DNA of 64,000 bases from Maribacter sp. (GTDB taxonomy: Bacteria > Bacteroidota > Bacteroidia > Flavobacteriales > Flavobacteriaceae): contig NZ_JADGES010000002.1 of assembly GCF_016744255.1 (NCBI RefSeq), forward strand, positions 54,047-118,046. The letters run 5' to 3'. The notes below the pieces were generated by a model. The model was not told the origin of the DNA. It was given only the letters and a program-made list of their open reading frames with translations, and made no database searches. The stretch's first letter is position 1. Each line of letters starts with the position of its first letter. Shown here piece after piece: positions 58,679-64,000 of this stretch. The position numbers and the translations under genes are program-made.

Positions 58679-61600
58679 ATGAGCAAAAATAAAATAATGC
58701 ATAAAGAGTTTAAACTCTCTTCTTGGGCAATAGAAAATAAGACTACGATATACGTATTAATTATTCTATTTTTAATACTAGGTGTATCTGCTTTTTATAG
58801 CATGCCAAGAGAAAACTTCCCAGAAGTAAATGAAACCAAAATCTATGTAAGCTCTGTTTTTCCTGGAAACACAGCAGAAGACATAGAAAAACTAATTACA
58901 GATCCATTAGAGGATAAACTAAAAACAGTGAGTAATGTGGTAGAAACTACATCTACCTCACAAGAAGATTATTCCTTAGTTGTTGTTGAGTTTGATGAAG
59001 GGCTAACGGTTGACCAAGCAAAGCAAAAAGTAAAAGATCAGATAGATACAGAAACTTCTAGTGAAGACTGGCCCACTTTTAATGATGCCAAAGTAGAACC
59101 TAATGTGTTTGAGCTGAGCATGTCTGAAGAAATGCCAATTCTAAACATTAACATTTCTGGAGATTACCCTGTTGAGAAGTTAAAAGAATACGGAGAATAT
59201 TTGCAAGATGAAATTGAAAACTTGCAAGAAATTAAGCAAGTAGACATCCGTGGAGCCCAGGATAAAGAAGTTGCTGTAGAAGTAGACATTTATAAAATGA
59301 TGTCTGCCAAAGTAAGTTTTGACGATATTAGAAATGCAATTGCTGGGGGTAATGTTACCATGTCTGCTGGAAATTTAATTACAAGTGGGCAAAGAAGAAC
59401 CATACGAATTTTAGGCGAAATTGATACCCCTGCAGATTTAGAAAACTTTGTAGTTAAATCGGAGAATGAAAATCCTATATATCTTAAGGATTTAGCTACT
59501 ATAACATTTAAAGAAAAAGATAGAACTACCTACGCTAGAGAATTTGGAAATAGAGTAGTAATGCTAGACGTTAAAAAACGTGCTGGTAAAAATATGATTG
59601 ATGCTACCTCTCAGGTTCGCGATATTGTCGAAGATGCAATAGAAAATGAATTCCCAAAAGATCTACATATTACTATCGCAAATGACCAATCTTCTGTAAC
59701 TATTACACAAGTAGACGATTTGGTGAATAACATCATCTTTGGAATAATACTGGTAGTAACGGTATTAATGTTCTTCTTAGGTTTTAAAAACGCTGTGTTT
59801 GTTGGTTTTGCGATACCCATGTCCATGTTTATGTCCATATTAATCTTAAATGCATTTGGGTATACCTTGAATGTTATGATTCTTTTTGGATTAATTATGG
59901 GGCTAGGTATGCTGGTTGATAACGGTATTGTAGTGGTTGAAAATGTGTATCGCCTTATGGATGAAGAAGGCATGGGAAGAGTTGAAGCTGCCAAAAAAGG
60001 TATCGGAGAAATTGCCTTCCCCATCATCATCTCTACCGCAACAACTGTCGCAGCCTTTATTCCTTTAGGATTATGGCCCGGAGTAATGGGAGAATTTATG
60101 ATTCTATTACCCATAACACTTTCTACCGTACTAGGATCTTCCCTTTTTGTTGCAATTTTCTTTAACTCGGTACTAGTATCACAATTTATGAGTGTGGAAG
60201 ATGTAGACATGCCCATGAAAAAAATAATCATTACAACTGCAGTAATGGTTACTATAGGTCTAATTATTGTTTTTACCGGAGGCACATACAGAGGACTTGG
60301 AACATTGATGATTTTTACTGCTGTAATGCTTTGGATGTATAGACTATTCCTAAGAAATTGGGCTAATACTTTCCAAAATAAAGCACTTCCATGGTTAGAG
60401 AGAATGTATGAAAGAACACTAAGATGGGCACTTACCGGATTAACTCCTTATATCTTAACCGTAAGTACATTTGCTCTATTAATAATCTCTTTCATGGCAT
60501 TTGGCTGGTCTTTAGGTACCCAAAGAACTAAAGTGGAATTTTTCCCAGACAATAAGCCTAATCAGATTATTGTATACATAGAATACCCAGAAGGGACAGA
60601 TATTGAAAAAACCAATCAGATTACAGAGTCTATTGAAAAAAGAGTCTATAAGGTTTTAAACGCCCCTCTTTATATGGATGGCGACTATAATTTCATGGTT
60701 GAAAGTGCTGTTTCTCAAGTAGGAGAAGGAGCAGGAAACCCAAATACAGATGGCGGTTCCTCTGCAGAAATGCCGCATAAAGGTAAAATTACTGCTTCCA
60801 TGCGAGAATTTAAATATCGCCGTGGTTTAGATAGTGAAGAATTACGCCAAAAAGTACAAGAAGCACTTGTTGGCATTTACCCAGGAGTTTTAATTTCTGT
60901 AGAAAAAGATGCTAATGGCCCACCTGTTGGTAATCCTATAAACATTGAGATTGAAGGCGATGATTATGCGGAACTTATCCATGAAGCTGAAAAAATGCGA
61001 AACTTTATTAATACCAAGAATATTGCTGGTATCGATGAATTAAAAATTGATGTTAATAGAGACAAACCATCGATGCTCGTTGAAGTAGACCGTAAAAAAG
61101 CTGGTGAATTAGGAGTTAGTGCATCCCAAGTGGGTAGCCAATTACGTAATTCTATCTTTGGAACAAAAGCAGGAACCTACAAAGAAGAGGGAGAAGACTA
61201 TGACATCTACGTTCGTTTTAATGAAGAAAACAGATATAATAAAAGTGCTTTATTTAACCAGAAAATAACTTTTAGGGACATGGCTTCTGGTCAGATTAAA
61301 GAAGTGCCTGTTTCAGCAGTAGCAAAACAAGGTAATAATTCTGGTTTTAGTGCTATTAAGCATAAAGATGCACGCAGGGTAGTTACTGTGTATTCTGCAC
61401 TATCCCCTGGATATACTGATGCCGCAGCAATAGTTGGTGTTATTCAAAAAGAAATGAAATCTTATAAAAATTTACCAAGTAATATTAAGATAGATTATAC
61501 GGGGCAAATTGAAGAACAAAATAAAGAAATGGCATTCTTAGTTGGAGCTTTCTTTACCGGTTTAGGGTTAATTTTCTTTATTTTAATATTCCAATTTAAC

Positions 61601-62167
61601 TCGGTAAGTAATCCTTCTATTATAATGCTAGCCATATTCCTTAGTTTAATTGGAGTATTTGGAGGATTAGTAATTTCTGGATCTGCGTTTGTTATTATGA
61701 TGACTATGATGGGGATTATATCCTTGGCAGGTATTGTTGTTAACAACGGGGTAGTACTACTAGATTACACCCAATTACTAATTGATCGTAAAAAAATTGA
61801 ATTAGATTTAGACAAGGATGAATATTTAGAAAACATAGACCTTTTTGAAGCCATTGTAAAAGGAGGAAAAGCGCGTTTACGCCCAGTACTATTAACTGCA
61901 ATTACAACCATTCTTGGTTTAATACCATTAGCAATAGGACTTAATATAGATTTCTTTTCTTTAATGAATGACCTCGATGCTAAAGTTTATATTGGAGGAG
62001 ATAACGTAATATTTTGGGGGCCACTAGCATGGACGGTAATTTACGGCTTACTAATTGCCACCTTCTTAACATTAATCGTTGTACCAATATTCTTTAATCT
62101 TATCTATAGAGTCAAGGTTAGAATAAGAAACGGCAGATCTAATAATAAATCTAAAGTTGTTGTTTAA
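58679..62167 (+). CDS. RND multidrug efflux permease
   Basis: MPRENFPEVNETKIYVSSVFPGNTAEDIEKLITDPLED; GLIMGLGMLVDNGIVVVENVYRLM. Confidence 0.93.
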   Translation: MSKNKIMHKEFKLSSWAIENKTTIYVLIILFLILGVSAFYSMPRENFPEVNETKIYVSSVFPGNTAEDIEKLITDPLEDKLKTVSNVVETTSTSQEDYSLVVVEFDEGLTVDQAKQKVKDQIDTETSSEDWPTFNDAKVEPNVFELSMSEEMPILNINISGDYPVEKLKEYGEYLQDEIENLQEIKQVDIRGAQDKEVAVEVDIYKMMSAKVSFDDIRNAIAGGNVTMSAGNLITSGQRRTIRILGEIDTPADLENFVVKSENENPIYLKDLATITFKEKDRTTYAREFGNRVVMLDVKKRAGKNMIDATSQVRDIVEDAIENEFPKDLHITIANDQSSVTITQVDDLVNNIIFGIILVVTVLMFFLGFKNAVFVGFAIPMSMFMSILILNAFGYTLNVMILFGLIMGLGMLVDNGIVVVENVYRLMDEEGMGRVEAAKKGIGEIAFPIIISTATTVAAFIPLGLWPGVMGEFMILLPITLSTVLGSSLFVAIFFNSVLVSQFMSVEDVDMPMKKIIITTAVMVTIGLIIVFTGGTYRGLGTLMIFTAVMLWMYRLFLRNWANTFQNKALPWLERMYERTLRWALTGLTPYILTVSTFALLIISFMAFGWSLGTQRTKVEFFPDNKPNQIIVYIEYPEGTDIEKTNQITESIEKRVYKVLNAPLYMDGDYNFMVESAVSQVGEGAGNPNTDGGSSAEMPHKGKITASMREFKYRRGLDSEELRQKVQEALVGIYPGVLISVEKDANGPPVGNPINIEIEGDDYAELIHEAEKMRNFINTKNIAGIDELKIDVNRDKPSMLVEVDRKKAGELGVSASQVGSQLRNSIFGTKAGTYKEEGEDYDIYVRFNEENRYNKSALFNQKITFRDMASGQIKEVPVSAVAKQGNNSGFSAIKHKDARRVVTVYSALSPGYTDAAAIVGVIQKEMKSYKNLPSNIKIDYTGQIEEQNKEMAFLVGAFFTGLGLIFFILIFQFNSVSNPSIIMLAIFLSLIGVFGGLVISGSAFVIMMTMMGIISLAGIVVNNGVVLLDYTQLLIDRKKIELDLDKDEYLENIDLFEAIVKGGKARLRPVLLTAITTILGLIPLAIGLNIDFFSLMNDLDAKVYIGGDNVIFWGPLAWTVIYGLLIATFLTLIVVPIFFNLIYRVKVRIRNGRSNNKSKVVV

Positions 62168-62186
62168 TTAAGCAACTATTAATTGT

Positions 62187-62225
62187 AAAAAAGGGGTCAT
62201 ATTTATAATCTGACCCCCTTTTTTA
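62187..62225 (+). terminator. Terminator of TetR-RND operon
   Basis: aaaaaggggtca-tatttataatc-tgacccccttttt. Confidence 0.8.
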
Positions 62226-62466
62226 TATACCTAATTTGAAACTATACTCTATACATGTCAAAGTATTAAAACAAATAATTGCTATAGAATAAGACGATAT
62301 CTTATCTTTTAAATAATTAACAACTCTAAAGAGCACTATTACTTCTTGTGAATTCTCTAAAATAAACCAATGCTTATAAAAGCAAAAAATCCAAAAAGTA
62401 GTAACTTTCTGGATTGTTCTTAACAACTCGTAATGGTCTTTTAAAACGCTGGCCTATAAATCAAAC

Positions 62467-62817
62467 TTATTTATTCAATACAACAGCCTCTGCATTATTC
62501 CATTGCGTAATATTTGCAATCTTATTATCTGTAAAATCTACTTCTTTAAGCTTTTTTCCTTCCCAGAAAAACCATTTTCCCATTTTTACGCCATTAGTAT
62601 ATTGCCCCATAGCAATTTTCTTGCCCTCTTCGTTATACATTCTCCACTCTCCTTGTAATTGCTCGTTTACAAAGAAACCCGTTTGAGAAATTTTACCATT
62701 TTCATGGTAGTACGTTACTTTTACCATTTCTCCTTCTACTTCATAAGTAGGTGTAGTATCTTGTGCATACATGCCGACAGAGGCTATAAGTGCTAAAAAT
62801 AAGATTGCTCTTTTCAT
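62467..62817 (-). CDS. Secreted MORN/YwqK-like repeat protein
   Basis: YYHENGKISQTGFFVNEQLQGEWRMYNEEGKKIAMGQYTNGVKMGKWFFWEG. Confidence 0.75.
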   Translation of the reverse strand: MKRAILFLALIASVGMYAQDTTPTYEVEGEMVKVTYYHENGKISQTGFFVNEQLQGEWRMYNEEGKKIAMGQYTNGVKMGKWFFWEGKKLKEVDFTDNKIANITQWNNAEAVVLNK

Positions 62818-63040
62818 AATTATATATTTAAATCAACATTTTATTTACAATAACATAACAAATATAGCAATATTTATAATATGCAAAACTTTATAGTAAC
62901 CTTTAATTTACATTAAATTTACATTAAACTCGTAATTAGCTTACTGTTAGTTATTTATAATTTTTAAACCTCACGCCATCAGTCGTTACAAAAACAAAAA
63001 AATCCGTTGTATTTAATCCTGTTAAATTGCGGATACTTCT

Positions 63041-63048
63041 TAAATTTG
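63041..63048 (+). promoter_or_regulatory. Bacteroidetes -7-like element upstream of aspS
   Basis: TAAATTTG fits TAnnTTTG, 21 nt upstream of the start codon; no clear -33 identified. Confidence 0.4.
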
Positions 63049-63069
63049 CCAACAAAATCAAAAACGGTT

Positions 63070-64000
63070 ATGTATAGGAGTTATACTTGTGGAGAATTAA
63101 GAGATACCCATATAGGAGAAGAAATTACTTTATCTGGATGGGTTCAAAAAACTAGAGATAAAGGTTTTGTAGTTTGGATAGACATAAGAGATCGCTACGG
63201 TATTACACAACTTATTTTTGATGAGGAACGTACTTCTAAAACATTACTAGAACAAGCAAGAAGCTTAGGTCGAGAATTTGTAATTCAAGTTAAAGGAACA
63301 GTAATAGAGAGGGCTTCTAAAAATGCAAACATACCTACCGGAAATATTGAACTTTTAGTAAAAGAACTTACGGTACTAAACGAATCTAAAACACCTCCTT
63401 TTACTATTGAAGATGAAACCGATGGTGGTGAAGATATTCGTATGAAATATCGATACTTAGACATCCGTAGAAATCCGGTAAAAAACAACCTTATTTTCAG
63501 AAGTAAGGTAGCTATGGAGGTACGCAAGTATCTTGCAGACGCAGACTTCATAGAAGTAGAAACTCCATATTTAATTAAATCTACTCCCGAAGGTGCTCGT
63601 GATTTTGTTGTACCTAGCAGAATGAATGAAGGGCAATTTTATGCACTTCCGCAATCGCCACAAACATTTAAGCAATTGCTTATGGTTGGGGGTATGGACA
63701 AATACTTTCAAATTGTAAAATGCTTTAGAGATGAAGATTTACGTGCAGATCGCCAACCAGAATTTACACAAATAGATTGTGAAATGGCCTTTGTAGAACA
63801 AGAGGATATTTTGAATGTATTCGAAGGGCTTACCAAACACCTATTAAAAGAAATTAAAGGGGTTGATATTGCCTCTTTTCCTAGGATGACGTATGATGAT
63901 TCCATGGCAAAATATGGTAACGACAAACCAGATATTCGTTTTGGAATGGAATTTGGCGAATTAAACACTGTTGCCCAAAACAAAGAATTTGGTGTTTTTA
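63070..64000 (+). CDS. aspS: Aspartyl-tRNA synthetase, 3' truncated by window edge
   Basis: [90 protein letters not shown]. Confidence 0.95.
   Translation, partial: MYRSYTCGELRDTHIGEEITLSGWVQKTRDKGFVVWIDIRDRYGITQLIFDEERTSKTLLEQARSLGREFVIQVKGTVIERASKNANIPTGNIELLVKELTVLNESKTPPFTIEDETDGGEDIRMKYRYLDIRRNPVKNNLIFRSKVAMEVRKYLADADFIEVETPYLIKSTPEGARDFVVPSRMNEGQFYALPQSPQTFKQLLMVGGMDKYFQIVKCFRDEDLRADRQPEFTQIDCEMAFVEQEDILNVFEGLTKHLLKEIKGVDIASFPRMTYDDSMAKYGNDKPDIRFGMEFGELNTVAQNKEFGVF

Noticed and set aside
1-64000. Transposons, prophage or restriction/defence genes
   Set aside because: No transposase, integrase, phage structural, toxin-antitoxin, restriction or Cas-like translation was seen in the ORF set.

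Overview
The window is a chromosomal segment from a Flavobacteriaceae-like Bacteroidetes genome: AT-rich, with weak Shine-Dalgarno signals, a TAnnTTTG-type promoter, and DUF5916, CarboxypepD_reg and CzcA-TolC fusion proteins. Most of it is ordinary chromosomal content: aspartokinase C-terminus, an OlsF-like acyltransferase, glpD, tRNA-Asn, rseP, feoAB, an S9 peptidase, a polyprenyl synthase and the 5' part of aspS. It also holds a metal-homeostasis block (CzcA-TolC fusion, CzcB, ZIP transporter, MntR/DtxR regulator, TonB receptor) and a TetR-TolC-HlyD-RND efflux operon. The most unusual region is about 25.9-42.7 kb on the minus strand. Its upper part is a Pel-like exopolysaccharide locus: two GH114/PelA-hydrolase-like proteins, PelF-like GT4, PelG-like MOP protein, a polytopic membrane protein, and a 1334-aa protein that appears to fuse a PelA-type deacetylase (DUF2194) with a PelB-type helical-repeat plus outer-membrane barrel. 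No PelD (c-di-GMP receptor) or PelC is apparent. Below an intergenic terminator lies a compact five-gene operon (LbetaH acyltransferase, ACP, AsnB-like, NadE-like, acyl-AMP ligase) that looks like an acyl/amide tailoring module. Its upstream region carries a 24-bp perfect palindrome and a 13-bp-arm inverted repeat. A small membrane-protein gene at 52973-53321 appears broken by a +1 frameshift in an A7 run. All family calls come from reading the translations; no database search was run.
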